Part shown: positions 32,743-44,917 of the stretch, piece after piece
How the letters are laid out: every line of letters starts with the position of its first letter
Position numbering within the stretch: the stretch's first letter is position 1
Assembly: GCF_027580225.2 (NCBI RefSeq)
Contig: NC_073346.2
Location: forward strand, 1,073,001-1,137,000
DNA: 64,000 bases
Direction of reading: 5' to 3'
Source: Misgurnus anguillicaudatus
Lineage: Eukaryota; Chordata; Actinopteri; Cypriniformes; Cobitidae
Notes under the pieces: generated by a model
Seen by the model: the letters and a program-made list of their open reading frames with translations, nothing else
The model's database searches: none
Told to the model about the DNA's origin: nothing
Position numbers and translations under genes: made by a program

Positions 32743-35700
32743 TCAGATGCTCATGGTGGACTGGATAAACTGTGTAAAAAAGAAATGCAACAAAAAATAA
32801 ATGAATAATAAATAATGCATTCCTGTGAAGTAAGTATTTTTAAGGCATCTGCATTTTGTGATAGCATTAATTACATCAGCTTTCCCAAAACCATTAGCTA
32901 TGACATCTTCTTTTTCTGTAGGTAGCATTTATTCACTTTGAATTTAATTTCTCTTTTAATGAAGACACAAAAAATGTTCAAATATGCTTTATCGACAGCA
33001 TGGTATAAATACCTATTAAGATACAGTGTGATTGAACAGATCTGTAGCTCCCTCAATCATGAATCAGTTTAATGCATACACTAGTTCAGGCACTAGTAAA
33101 AAGCCTGGCTCACTACACAATAGGATACCTAGTCATTTTCCATTTATTATAACCACTCATTATCACTGGTATTAATCAAAAACATGCAGAACCAATCAGT
33201 TTCTGACTATATTTTTAAATGCGGTTTAAAGTGCATTATGAATAATAATTATTAACCTCCTGAGCTTTGGTTTGTCTTTTTTCAGATTTCTACCAGCTAT
33301 TTTATGGTTAGGAAGAACTAATAAATATAATAACCAAATATTTTTCTTAAACATGGACAATTACACCGCTTCATGTTCTGTGTACAACAGGTTCCAGTTA
33401 CACAGAATTAAGTATTATGGTGCAAACAACAAAAAAATTTGATGTCCATATATAGGAATTTTCAAATGTATTGTATTTCCTACCGGTTTAGGCATGTGTG
33501 TTTCTGATAATGTTGATCAATGGAAGTCTTTTTCAAAGTTCAGTTTAATGATGTTCATTAATTTGGCTTGTGCGCTTTTTATCTGAGAGGCTTCAGGAAA
33601 TGTAATGCGACTTCCAGGTACATATAGTGGACACCAGTGCTCCCAGTTTTTTGCGGTGCATTGTGGAATGTTTAAGGGAAAACATTTAGGTGCACTGTAA
33701 GGATTTTGTGATTGAGAAAGAAATTGCTGACTCTCTGATCAGTGCCCTAACTGCTGAACTACAGAGACACGTACCTGTACTCTAAATAAAAAAGGAATTA
33801 TATAACTAAATGTATTATTAAAAAATACGAATTGTACTAAATACTCTATTAGAACGACATCCTTTTACTCCATAATATTTAGGATATTATCTTCTGAATA
33901 CTTACATCATCATACTGAAATGTTGCCATTCCCTGTTGAGCCTGGTCTCTCTTCCTGAACAGATCTGAACACAAGACCAATGCAAATGATTTGCCCCATT
34001 TACATTCAGAATTTTATTAAAAATACCCTGAAAAAGTAGAGGATACTTACCAGTCAAGCTCCTCAGTTTGACACAGCATGCAACATAATCATCAAATGCG
34101 ATCTTTCCATGAGAGCTGAAACGCTTAATTATGCAGTTCATGGCCTGAGGACTCAACCTGTAGCCTGCACACACATCACAAGGTTTCTATTATTCTCAAA
34201 AGAAACAATTAACAATAGCAATAATCAAAGCTGGCAGTTCTGGGGAAAACATCCTAGACAAAGTGCTAAAGATATCAAAATGCCTTCTTTTGTGTTCAAC
34301 AGAATAAAGAAACTCATACAGGTTTAGAACAATGAGAAAATGAAGACAGAATTTTCATTTTGGGTCTAGGCTCAGTTTAAAGAAAAGTAAGAACAATTCA
34401 CAGATACCACAGATGATTATTTTAGAAATGCTTTTTTTTTAAACTTTTTATTTACAGATCTTTTTTTCATTTACCCCGTGTAAACTCAATCATAAAAAGA
34501 AACTTATTCAACCAAATTTTTAATGACCCAATTTAAAAAAAAATGTTTTACAAATAATTGAAGTGAAATATAATTATTAAAATAAGTATTTTACCCATAG
34601 AGGTGACAGCCTGATTCATTTCTTGCGAGTCAACTGTGCCGCTCATGTCTCTGTCAATGCTCATAAAGTGTTGCCTCCATCCAGTCAGCACCATCCACAA
34701 CTCCTTAAACTCATTAAAACCCATTGAGCAAGACATGTCTTTCTATTGAACAGTTAAATTATGGAAAATGAAAGCTTCAATTCGATAGAAAATTTGCACT
34801 ACATTCAACAATCAGGGCACAGTAGTATGATGCCTTTAAAACCTAAGGAGGTCACACACCAGGCGCTGGGGAGAAGCGTCGGGTCGCGTGAACACATTAT
34901 TTAACACATAAGTGTTTCTCGCCCAGTATGTAACCTCCTGTTTATAATTTGTCTCAGTGTGACATCAAGGATACATCAAGCATGCTGATCATCAGTCTAC
35001 ACGTCTCAATGTTGAAAGCTGCAAAAAATTTAAATGAGTGTTAAAAGTACTATGAAGCTCACTAATTTAACTAGAACGCAATTCTTATTTCCTCTAATAC
35101 AATCTTAATAAACAAAATTCATGCAGTATATAACTATGGCAAACTTATGACATTAAGACACGGATGTGAACTTTCTTACGTCTGTAGCCACCAGAAAAGT
35201 TGGCCTGAGTCAGACAAGTCTGAAGTTCTTCAGCAGATATCTGACCATCCTAAATAACAAAATGATCAATTGTATAATTTACCCACAAGCAGCAATTATA
35301 AGAGTTTAAGCACTTTATATTTAAAAAGAACCCCACCCTGGTTTAAGCGAAGCAACCGGCATGTGTGAAACTCTGTAAGACTTTAGAGTTATATTTGAAG
35401 AGTTTGGTTCCAAAACCAACTTTTTGATTTTTTTATTCTGCATCCCAATTAATATCAATCAAACTGCAGTTGGTTTGTTTTGATTTAAGCCTTTATGAAT
35501 AAATAAAAAAACAGCTACGTAGCAAAATAAAATACAAAAAAACATGATAGGATGATAATAATAAACATATTTTATAAAAATGGAAAGAGGCGTTATCTGG
35601 TTTTGGAACCAAACTCTTTATTTGTTAACTTGAATAAATGCATTCTCTAACATCAAGTAACAATGAGCAATATAGTTTCCATCATTTATTAATCTTTGAA

Positions 35701-38700
35701 AAAGATTATTAAAAGATTCTTATTTTAATGTATTTTTAACGAAATATATCAAATGCAAAAACCCTAATATGGGTTAAGGCAACACGTGAATACGCTGATT
35801 AGCTTTAATCTATTTTTTTACTAAATGAAGTACGATATAAAACAATTTATTTATTATAAAACCATTTATTTTCATACCACTAAACGATTGTACAACATGA
35901 AATAAACACAAGAAAATCATCCAGTTAAAGTAAAGCACAGTGATGTACTACAGTTAAAAGGATAACAAATAACAGACTTCATATGACTAATAAAGATAAT
36001 TATAAATAAATGCCAGTTAGATATATATCCAAACCAAAGGGAATATTTTATGTTTGACCATAAGACACCGAAGGGCAGAGCAGCTGCACTGAGATCACGG
36101 CAAATTTCAGAAGGACTTGCCGAGATGAGGCTGCCCTCGTCGGTGTAAACGCCGCTGACCACCCGCTGATTGTCCGGAACTCACATATCCAAAAGAAAAG
36201 TTTAATACAGGCGCTATATCTTTACTAACTGACCACATATTTGAAGTTAATTCATCTATATTCTCGACTAAACAGCTCTTAAAACTACATTTCATGACAC
36301 AGAAAGAGTAATATTTCAAATATTGTGCAAGCTGCTTTAAGCTTTATAGTCGTTGGCGCGAAATGCATTCTGGGAAACTTGGCTGTCAGAAATCCGCACA
36401 AGGCCCTGTCCCAAATGGCGCACTTATGTGGACTTTCGGTCTCGTGGCCTTAAATTGCGCGTGCTCGCTTAGTCTACGAGTCCGTAGGGTGTCCATCTGT
36501 CATTTTTATGCTTTTAAGTGTGCTCATCAGCGCCTCCTTTGCCCCCTTGATGCGGTCTTCAGCGAAGCCCGCACTGCAGCAGGCTTTGTGCACTTTACCA
36601 ACCCAGAAGTCCTTGCGAAAGAACAATCAGACCAATCAGACGACGGAAGTGAGGAGTTCTCATGCAAAATACGACTCCGGTGCACCCACGTGGACTCACA
36701 TCAAGGGTCCCTAAAGTCTGCACTACATGATGTTATCAAAGTGTGGACTCTGTGGAGGACCACAAGTCCGGAGTGTGCCATTTGGGACAGAGCCCAAGTA
36801 CCCTCCTGATGCATCCTCGATAAAATGGGCGGATCAAGAACACATCTGGGGATGTTATGTGAACTTGGCTTGATGCGAACTTTGATTTGGAACAGTACTT
36901 GGGCTGCGTTTGATGATGTTTTACAAGTCCACAAGAACACTCCTTGGAAGGAGGCTGATAAGTTGAATCAGGTGTTTTAAATAAGGAGACATCTTAAAAC
37001 TTTCTGGGAGGGGGGGGCTCGAGGACCAGGATTGGGAAATCCTATTCTACACCTAGCTCGTAGAGAAACTGAGCATGTATAGTAAAAAGTAACTAATGGA
37101 GTATAAATCAACAGATGTCTATAAGTACGTGCTGAATGGTACAAGTTTTTTGATGATCGTTTCTGTCCAGACTGCTTGCTTTTACTGCATTTAACCTGTT
37201 GTCTGATTTTTGGCCTGGTAGTGGCAGCACCCTTACGAAAATTAACGATGCTTTTACTACAGTTAAAACCAAAAAAACATGGTTACTGTAGTAAAACCAT
37301 GGTAACCACAAAATAACCGTGGTTTTGACAACCATGGTTTTCAAAAACCATAGTTAAACCATGGTTTTGCTCATAGTAATCAATTCACCAAAAAAACCTT
37401 TTGTTTTTGCCTCCAGTTAGTGCCGTGACATAACCATGACGTAAGCTCTAAGAGGGTCTTTATTAATTAAATTAACTACATATAATAACTTTGGCAGAGT
37501 ACATGAGACCATCTTACTTGACCAGCAACTGCAGTAAAGTATCCATAAAGAGGGTCCTGCTGCTGTTGTCCTGGGAATCCACCTCCAAACTACAGGGAAA
37601 ACGTGGAAGAGGCTGGCTTTAGTCCCACACAAGATCAAATTATTCAAAATAGGTGTCACATCCCTCACAGTTATATAATATTTGTCAAAATATAACACTT
37701 TGTTAGCTACAAAACATGCAGAGAAATTACAATCAAATACCGTACAAATAAGTTTATTGTGAAAGTAATCTGATGTCGTCTCTTCTCTCATTACCTTCTT
37801 AAATGCACTGTGCTTACATCTGCACATTATGCAAATAAGACCAATGACATTCTCTTCTAAGAATCTTTTACATTATTCAAATCATGGATACAGATTTAAC
37901 ACAAATGAATTGTCGTTCTCCAATGTAGTTTTTTTACAGAACAAAATCATCTACAAAATCCTAATCTAATCCTAGTCAGTGTGTCATTTCCTTCCTTAAG
38001 AGTAATCACAAACAGAGCTCAAAGTGTCAAACCAAGCAAAAGAATATTGCTTTATAGTTCTCTGTTGTCAGAAAAGACTGCTGTAATAATGGACTGGCCA
38101 TCAAAATTAAACCGTTTTTATACAATTGCATAGTGGATAAATGTGCAGCACGTAGCCTATACCTACTGACCTTATTACTGAACTTATATTTTCAGTAAAT
38201 TTGAAACATCAGTTTGATCATATTTTCTAAGGATAACTTGTAACATAAGTGATTAGTTAGTTACACTTGAAAGCAAAAACATTTTATTTTTTTAGTTTTT
38301 ATTAAAATATAAATGTATTTGCAATAAGACTAAACATCATGCAGAAAACAGGATACAACTAAACTTTTCTGCTGATTAAATATCAGTCACAACATTTTAA
38401 GTCAGGTTAATTTTAATAAACATGCAGATTACCCACAATGCATAACCTCGTCTTACTACACATTAGGTGTGTTCGACTTCATGCGGCGCTGCGCAGACCG
38501 ATCGGCGGCTGACTTGAAGCAGTGCATTTTGGTTAGTAAGTTTGTCCGACTTCAGCTGGCGCTGCAGGCACGTGACTGTGTCATATGGGTTTTAAGTACC
38601 GCGAGAGCGTTTCGAGAGTAGCCGGCTAGCTCAGCCGGTGCAGCTTCTCCAGAGCGGCTGCACGGAGTTGTGATGACGTAACAGCTTTACGTGATTGGCT

Positions 38701-39651
38701 GCCTCACTGATGACAACGATCACGTGCGTTTCAAGTTTAATCCAACCTTTAGTTCCACTAATAAACATTCTAAATTCATGTTTTAAAACAGGAAAAAACA
38801 CTTTAATATGCTTAAATATGTTATATTGTGTCGTGTAATAAAATAAAAAGGAAAATTCCAAACTATATTGGTATTTTAATAATATAGACTTGTTTCCCGT
38901 TATTTTCGGGTATACAGTATAAGCAGCAATTAAAATATTCGATATAAAATGTTTCTGGTTGCAACTTTTTATTAAAAGGTTTGTTTTTATCAAATTCAGC
39001 ATCTAATTCACTTCATTTGCGATTAAAAACAAGGAAACACGGCGCACACGTCACTACGGCAAGCAGCAGGTGTCCGGCTTGACGGCTCCGTCTTCAGTTC
39101 CTCCCTCGACTGCAAGCGGCAAACCTCGCCGATCGGTCTGCGCAGCGCCGGATGATCTCGAACACACCTATTTACTGCATGTATGTATGTATGTTTGTCA
39201 TTGACACACCCAGCTCAAGTTACAGCAGTAAATGGCAGATGTGCAATAAAGTTGCATTTAATATTGAGAAACTTAAGGAGCATAATGGGGTTGGTTTCCC
39301 GGACAGGAAGAGGTTGTCCGAGTCCGAGGTTTAATAGCTGATAAATATACAAGTAAATGTAAAATCTATTTCATAAACCTCTCACAACTGTTCCGGTCTT
39401 AACAGACTAGTTACACAACATAATAACGAACAGCTCTCTGCTGTGGACACTGTAAAATAAAATAAGGATATATCTTTAATCTACAGCCGACTGGTCAGAA
39501 GTGAAGTCTTGATTTACATTGAGCAAGCTCGGACTAGACTTCGACTATACAAGATCTCGAGCAGTGCGTCTGATGTTTCTTACATAACACTCAAAAAAGA
39601 CACAAATCTTACCCCTCCAGGAGCTGGTGCACCGTATCCCGGATAATTCAT
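32743..39651 (-). CDS. sri: Sorcin-type penta-EF-hand calcium-binding protein
   Basis: Penta-EF-hand proteins of the sorcin/grancalcin group bind calcium, dimerise through the fifth EF-hand and move to membranes, where sorcin modulates ryanodine receptors. Eight exons on the minus strand (39613-39651, 37518-37589, 35180-35249, 34975-35018, 34595-34742, 34051-34164, 33906-33964, 32743-32769) have AG/GT borders and consistent phases and give 190 residues (human sorcin 198). The N-terminus [13 protein letters not shown] is the short Gly/Pro-rich tail. It is followed by [15 protein letters not shown]1 [15 protein letters not shown]2 [19 protein letters not shown]3 [28 protein letters not shown] with [17 protein letters not shown], and the end [14 protein letters not shown] and DPLYGYF favour sorcin over grancalcin, though paralogy was not tested. 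Intron 2 carries several repeats. CDS complete, no defects. Confidence 0.93.
35394..35620. mobile_element. Short non-autonomous element with AAGAGTTTGGTTCC ends
   Basis: Ends AAGAGTTTGGTTCCAAAACC and its complement GGTTTTGGAACCAAACTCTT at 35600-35618 are flanked by TATTTG on both sides. About 220 bp, in sri intron 2. A longer relative with the same ends is at 51558-52410. Confidence 0.8.
36100..36340. repeat. Diverged copy of the right-arm segment of the foldback element
   Basis: Reversed, this stretch reads ATGTAGTTTTAAGAGCTGTT, then TAGTCGAGAATATAGATG, GTTAGTAAAGATATAGCGCC and GCGGGTGGTCAGCGGCG. The order is that of 14935-15105 in the foldback (GTGTAGTTTTAAGATTAG, AGTCGAGAATGTATATG, GATTAGTAAAGATAGCGCC, CCCGCTGACCACCGCC). 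It marks a dispersed parent transposon. It lies in sri intron 2. Confidence 0.7.
36402..36796. mobile_element. MITE with CTGTCCCAAATGGC ends
   Basis: GGCCCTGTCCCAAATGGCGC at the left pairs with GCCATTTGGGACAGAGCCC at the right. Inside, GTGGACT and AGTCC words form further paired arms. The 148-residue open frame through it (36363-36809) is explained by the low stop content of the arms and has no domain. It lies in sri intron 2. Confidence 0.75.
37260..37370. repeat. ACCATGGTT-rich inverted repeat cluster
   Basis: The self-complementary word AACCATGGTT and variants (TTACTGTAGTAAAACCATGG, ACCGTGGTTTTGACAACCAT) recur within 110 bp, a dispersed fish repeat able to fold into several short hairpins. 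It lies in sri intron 2, upstream of the exon at 37518. Confidence 0.6.
38464..39170. mobile_element. 700-bp foldback element with TAGGTGTGTTCGA ends
   Basis: Left TAGGTGTGTTCGACTTCATG and CGGCGCTGCGCAGACCGATC pair with right GATCGGTCTGCGCAGCGCCG and ATCTCGAACACACCTA. The arms are GC-rich while the middle is AT-rich. Insertion borders gave no clear target duplication. It lies in sri intron 1. Confidence 0.8.
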
Positions 39652-40164
39652 GTTGTTTAATGCGCGATTATCTCTCGACTGCACACAACACCGGACAAGC
39701 TGATGCTGTTAATGTATGAAGCTCCGCCCTCTTCCGTAATGGGAGTGCCTTTGTCTAGTAGATCATAAAACAATGATATAACATCATGATGTTTTTTTTT
39801 TTAATGAATGTAATTTTGTTGTTTTCTCTACTTCATGAATGAACTGGCCTTTGAAGCTTTAAAATCAATTACAACAAACTCTTTGGATATTTATGGACTG
39901 TGCGGAAAAATACCTCAGAACAATGCGACATCTTCTGTCAGATGTGTGTAAATGCACCAAGAAATAGAGAACCGTATACCTATAAGTACCCTGTAATGTA
40001 ATATCATGTAGGCTATACATGTTTGTTTCTATCAAATTAATAGTGTGTGTGTACATGAAATGTAAGTCGTTTAGTGTATTTCTATCTACTTTAAACCATG
40101 CAATTGGCCCTCCCGCAAACAGACAAGCAATGGTTGTGGTGCCATCTCAAAAAGGGAAAAAACA

Positions 40165-40476
40165 CTACACTCTAAAAAAACAAACGGTGCTATATAGCAC
40201 CAAAACAATTGCTTTGGATCGTAACGATAGAAGAACCATTTTAGTGCCATATAGCACCGGTGAAGAACCAGTGAAGCACCAGTGAAGAACCATATAGGGG
40301 CCATATAGCACCACATATGGTTCTGCATGGCACTATATGGTTCTGCACGGGTGCTTCGCTGGTGCTTCGCTGGTTCTTCACCGGTGCTGTGTGGCACTGG
40401 AAGCGGTTCTTCTATGATTGCGATCCAGGGCAACAGTTTTGGTTCTATATAGCACCGTTTGTTTTTTAGAGTGTAG
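40165..40476. mobile_element. Foldback MITE built on GGTGCTATATAGCACC words
   Basis: CACTCTAAAAAAACAAACGG pairs with CGTTTGTTTTTTAGAGTG. Inside are repeated copies of ATATAGCACC, GAAGAACC and GTGAAGCACC in both orientations. About 310 bp. The frames on both strands here come from these palindromic words. Confidence 0.8.
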
Positions 40477-40483
40477 CGCATAC

Positions 40484-40770
40484 CTTCTCAGGAACTGTTC
40501 CACAACTCTGGAATGATTTGCCGGTCGTGACACGATCTGTTGACACTGTAGCTGTGTTTAAGACTAGTCTAAAAACCCATCTCTTCCACCATTACCTCAC
40601 TTCATGATATAGGACTTGCTATCTTTCTCTATTTCCCTTTATACTTATATAGCAGATTAAAAATATATATATAATTAAATTGTCTGTTTTTGTTATTACA
40701 TTTCCACCTTGGCAGATAATAAAGACATAAAATACAATACAATACAATACAATACAATACATAGCCTACA
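40484..40770 (+). mobile_element. 3' end of an L2-like LINE
   Basis: The plus strand reads SGTVPQLWNDLPVV, then DTVAVFKTSLKTHLF before a stop, the typical C-terminus of L2-type ORF2. An AT-rich tail and a polymorphic (AATAC)n run at 40730-40760 follow. Only the last few tens of codons are present. Confidence 0.75.
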
Positions 40771-41618
40771 ATAAAAAACAAATTAACCTACAGACAATAA
40801 ATAATATTTGTTTATTGAGGTTGAAAAAGACTCTGACAGAGCCCTTTATAAAGGGACCCTCTAGTAAGTAGACTAAACACTGAGAATCTGGATTGTGAAT
40901 TAAGGAGGTTAAGGTTAACAAAACAGCTTGAACCCTTGGTGTAGTCATTGAACATAACATGGCTGTTCAGAAAAACCAAATGAGATGTGAGGATGATTTG
41001 AGCTACAGGATGATGTCTTCAAAGATCTGGTGAGAAGTACAACGCAAGAAAATATGCCATGGTATCAGGTAGCTGCTGGTACTGGTAAACTGCTGTGAAT
41101 TAATCAAGTCTGTGAATGATTTGGAGTGCAGAGAATATTCTCATCTTTTTTAAATTGTTATCAGATGTTATTATTTAACAAGACAATGCTACTGAAAAAA
41201 CAAAACAAAAACAATACATGACATGGCATAAGAAGTTCATTGGGCCTATGCTTTGGCTTGGTCAGATTTAAATAGAATATTTGGTCATGCATTAATCTCA
41301 GTCTAAGTGGTAAATGTTTATCAATCACTCATTTGAAACCATCAACATCAAGTGGAACAACATCTGACCACAGGTTTATCCACAACGTTTAAACACTTAA
41401 AGAAATTGAAGGGGAAAAAACGACACTATACTAAATTGCTTTATTTATTTGTTTCATTGATTTATTGAACAATGGTTGTGGTTAGGCCAGAAGCTTAACG
41501 TTTTACCATTTTGTATCTGGTTGGTTTTTTTCAGGAATGTGTACTGAACTGAACTGCGGCTCATAGTAGAAACTGTGACTGTGAGGGAAGGAAACGATAA
41601 TGCACTGTAAGAAAGTGT

Positions 41619-41622
41619 GTGA

Positions 41623-41712
<90 letters not shown>
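41619..41712. repeat. (GT)n microsatellite
   Basis: About 45 uninterrupted GT dinucleotides. The Cys-Val reading frame across it is an artefact. Confidence 0.97.
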
Positions 41713-41715
<3 letters not shown>

Positions 41716-43230
41716 CTGTTTTTAAGTAAAGTATTTTACGGTAAAATCTGTTTAATATTTAACAACCATGTCTCTTTGTATAATGATAATTTTTGTTTCC
41801 CCAGAATAAACAATCCCTGCAGACAGTTGTACTTCGTGATAGTTGCACATTATTATAATTTTATTGGTATTATTTACTTGGAATAGGTGTATCTGTGTAT
41901 TTATATTTGTATCATTTCAATTTACAGTCAAAGTATCAGGTCCTTTTTTTTCTTTATTGTACAGACGAAACAGCTGTACAGTTTCATATAGCAATTTAAA
42001 TATAGCGGAAAAACTTTTCTTATGTTGCAGTTTGCAACGTTTGGTACCCTGTGGTGTCATGCATGCTTTTTGCAGTGTAGACAGGGAGAGATCAATGTTA
42101 ACGAACAAAAATCATAAAATTGCACACATTGAGGGTTTCAAGATTCTTGCATTTTAAATAGAAATGCCATATGTCCTTTTGGCACACTAATTATCTTGCT
42201 CATTGTCTATAGACAAATATAATTGCAATCAGGGGTTATTGATTGATGGGTTACTTGTTGCATCTCCATAGCAACAATGATTTGATTAATTGACATGCTT
42301 GTTTGATTATTGATCGTTTGGACGGGGGTGTAGCTTTCCTTTTCTTTTAGGCTACCTCTGATCTGAAAATTGATATTATAGAAATGAAATGCAAACAATG
42401 TAATGTTGCACTTAAGCGTACAAGAAAGGACAGCCCGGGTAGATTTGAAAGCTATAGCTACTCACATCAAGCGTATAAATATTGCGGTTATACAAAATGT
42501 TTAGTAACCAGACCGTGTAACAACGCAAATTTATAATATGTGTATAGAGTGAGAATCAGCAATAATAACATAAATCAGTTAAATTATATATAACGTTGGC
42601 CCATTTCTAACCCGCTGTTTGCAACAAATGTTTATCTAGTCTTCATATGTACCTTTAGATGTAAGCTACATTTATGAATTAATGTCGCATTTCTCACCAC
42701 CTTCAACCAAATGGTCACATTTTTTGTCACGTCGATTTAAACCAAAATTAGATGAAAAATGGTGGTGCATAGATTTGATGCACAATAATTACTAATAGGC
42801 CGTGGCTGTAAATGCTTGTGATTTATATATTTGTTGTACTAGGCTTATATGATGACTGACTTTGTATATGCAGTAAAAAAAATGAATTGGACAATTAAAT
42901 AAATTGTAGTCTATTTATGGGCTATTATTTCCGAAGTGATAAAGCGATACTTTAAAGTGATTTATTTTTGGTTTTTACTTTGACAGAAATATTAGATCTT
43001 GCTAAATGCTTTGAGTCATGGCTATTTCTAAAATTACGTGCAATATCAGGAGCCATGGGTGCATGTCTTGTTTCCATAACCTCGGGCGTCGGAACCATTA
43101 TACGTGGGTGGGACAGGACCCAGCCACTTCTTAAGACCAATGATAATGGACCCACCCACCTTTTCTCTAATTTAGCGCATTTGTCTGTTCACTTATCAAA
43201 GCGCTGTAGTCAAAATCCATTCCACTAGTG
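41713..43230. other. Gene-free stretch
   Basis: AT-rich sequence with no recognisable repeat or exon. Open frames at 41843-42157 and 42968-43228 have no motifs or splice context. Confidence 0.5.
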
Positions 43231-43231
43231 C

Positions 43232-43990
43232 AGGGATCCCCAACCTTTGTTTTTTTACACAGCGGACCCGTTTCAGCTTTTAAATAAAATTCGCGGAGGG
43301 AGGTGTCGCTGAGTTGCTGTTCAAACAAAGTTCTGAAAAACCTCCTTTGCGAAATGTATAACGTTTTAACGGAAGTAAAGGTCAAACATCCATGCATTAG
43401 GAAAATTAATAACTGCTTTATTTATAGTAGGCTATATGTTCTATAGACGTGTAAAACCATTTAATGGCGAATTGTTTTACTTTCAATGTTTCACGAGTTT
43501 GCCTGCCCATTTAGTCTTAATAATTAACGGTAAACGAACTAAGCTTGCTGTTCTTAAAGGCAGCTCGAACATTAGGTCGGACTCGAGCCCCAAGTTCAAG
43601 AAACAGAAGAAAAAACGGAGGAGATGAGGAGGAGAGATGCCAGAAGAATTGCGTCTGTGCGCGGAGGCACGGAGACTCCCGTTTACCATATGCTTTTAAT
43701 GATAATAATTGACACAGCACTAAATGTGGTTCCTTTCAACCCGTTAAAAGTATAGGCTACTCGTTAAAATATTATTACTGCAGTAAAATAGTTTATTTTG
43801 ATTATGAGGCCACAATCGCTGGATACATTTAACGTTTTTTTTTTTACAGAAGCCTGCAATTACATTTCATGCGATTATTACAGAGATTAACGTCTTCACG
43901 TATTAACATTATTTGCGAGGTACATTTGCGAATGATTCACAAAGTCATACTTCTGCAATTGTTACATCGATTGTGTTTTAGAAGTAGCCT
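43232..43990. mobile_element. Reverse-oriented, truncated copy of hAT element C
   Basis: It starts CAGGGATCCCCAACCTTTG, equal to the right end of element C reversed. The same order of internal landmarks follows: GCTGAGTTGCTGTTCAAA, GCATTAGGAAAATTAATAA, then GATGCCAGAAGAATTGCG, GTTCCTTTCAAC and ACATCGATTGTGTTTTAG. The far terminus is not found after about 43990, so the copy is truncated there or too diverged. Confidence 0.75.
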
Positions 43991-44782
43991 AAACATGCTC
44001 AAACTCTTATGACAGCATGTTTCCCGACGAATACCATTAAATAAGTTTATCTCATTTCCAGAATCTCACATTTATATTTCTCTAAGAGAGAGAAAGAGAG
44101 ATTGGGTATAACAAATAAAAAAGGGTATACAAAAATGTTACCTGTTTACCTTCATTCGTTTTTCTTCTTTTATTTCCTCAAAATAAAAAATAAACATTGT
44201 AGCCTACTGTCAGCAGAGTAGAGAAAAATAATGTCACAGAGAAAAATAAATGAAATATAATCTGTCATCATTTGCAAAATATTGAAAGGGCTACCAGAAT
44301 TCTGACCGCAATGCTGTCTTTTATTTAATAACAAATCATGCGCCTTCTGTCTCTTACTAAAACCTTGGTTTAACTAAATAGTTTTTAATAGTTTTATTTA
44401 AAGAAACAGGAAGTGCAAATAGTAGCCTACATGTATAATTGTAAAACAAAGAAAAAACGACTTAATTGTAATGGCTGCCTTAAAAAATTTACCTCTTGTG
44501 GTTGCATTAAATATGCCTACTATTGGGTCGACCAGTTATAGCCTAATCCTGTTAATTTGCTAAGGTGACGTATTTGTCTAATTAACATTTAATGTTGTTA
44601 AGAAAGAGGCTTTTGTCACCTATGTGTGAGAGAGTTTGGGGGTGGACTTTTGCTCAGCGGTCTCCATATGTGAGTGGTCTCCTTTGGAGGCTATCCATTG
44701 AGGAATGTGCTGGACATCGTGGAGGGAAGAGTCATTTGAAATCACGTGGACTTGAACGATACATTGAGAGAGGGGGTCGACA

Positions 44783-44848
44783 ATGAGTAGCATCAGTAAG
44801 GAGCCATCAACGATTCAATTGGAGATCACCTGGAAAACCGAGTTTTAA
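44783..44848 (+). promoter_or_regulatory. Upstream ORF in the lin28a 5' leader
   Basis: A 21-codon frame (MSSISKEPSTIQLEI...) ends with TAA 69 bp before the lin28a start. It is present only if transcription begins upstream of 44783, which was not established. It could restrain translation of lin28a. Confidence 0.4.
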
Positions 44849-44917
44849 AACAAACACAAAGGTGACATACAAAGGACAGCAGAAGAAGAGGTTAGGAAGG
44901 CAAAGCAAAAGCAATTC

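Noticed and set aside
36363..36809. 148-residue open frame, plus strand
   Set aside because: It coincides with a MITE whose inverted ends explain the lack of stops; no domain, splice context or homologue was recognised.
32743..39651. Grancalcin (gca) instead of sorcin
   Set aside because: The short N-terminus and the DPLYGYF and GWRQHF motifs fit sorcin better, although a phylogeny was not possible.
40086..40481. 131-residue frame, minus strand
   Set aside because: Produced by repeated GGTGCTATATAGCACC words of a MITE.
41623..41886. Open frame starting with alternating Cys-Val residues
   Set aside because: It is a translation of the (GT)n microsatellite.
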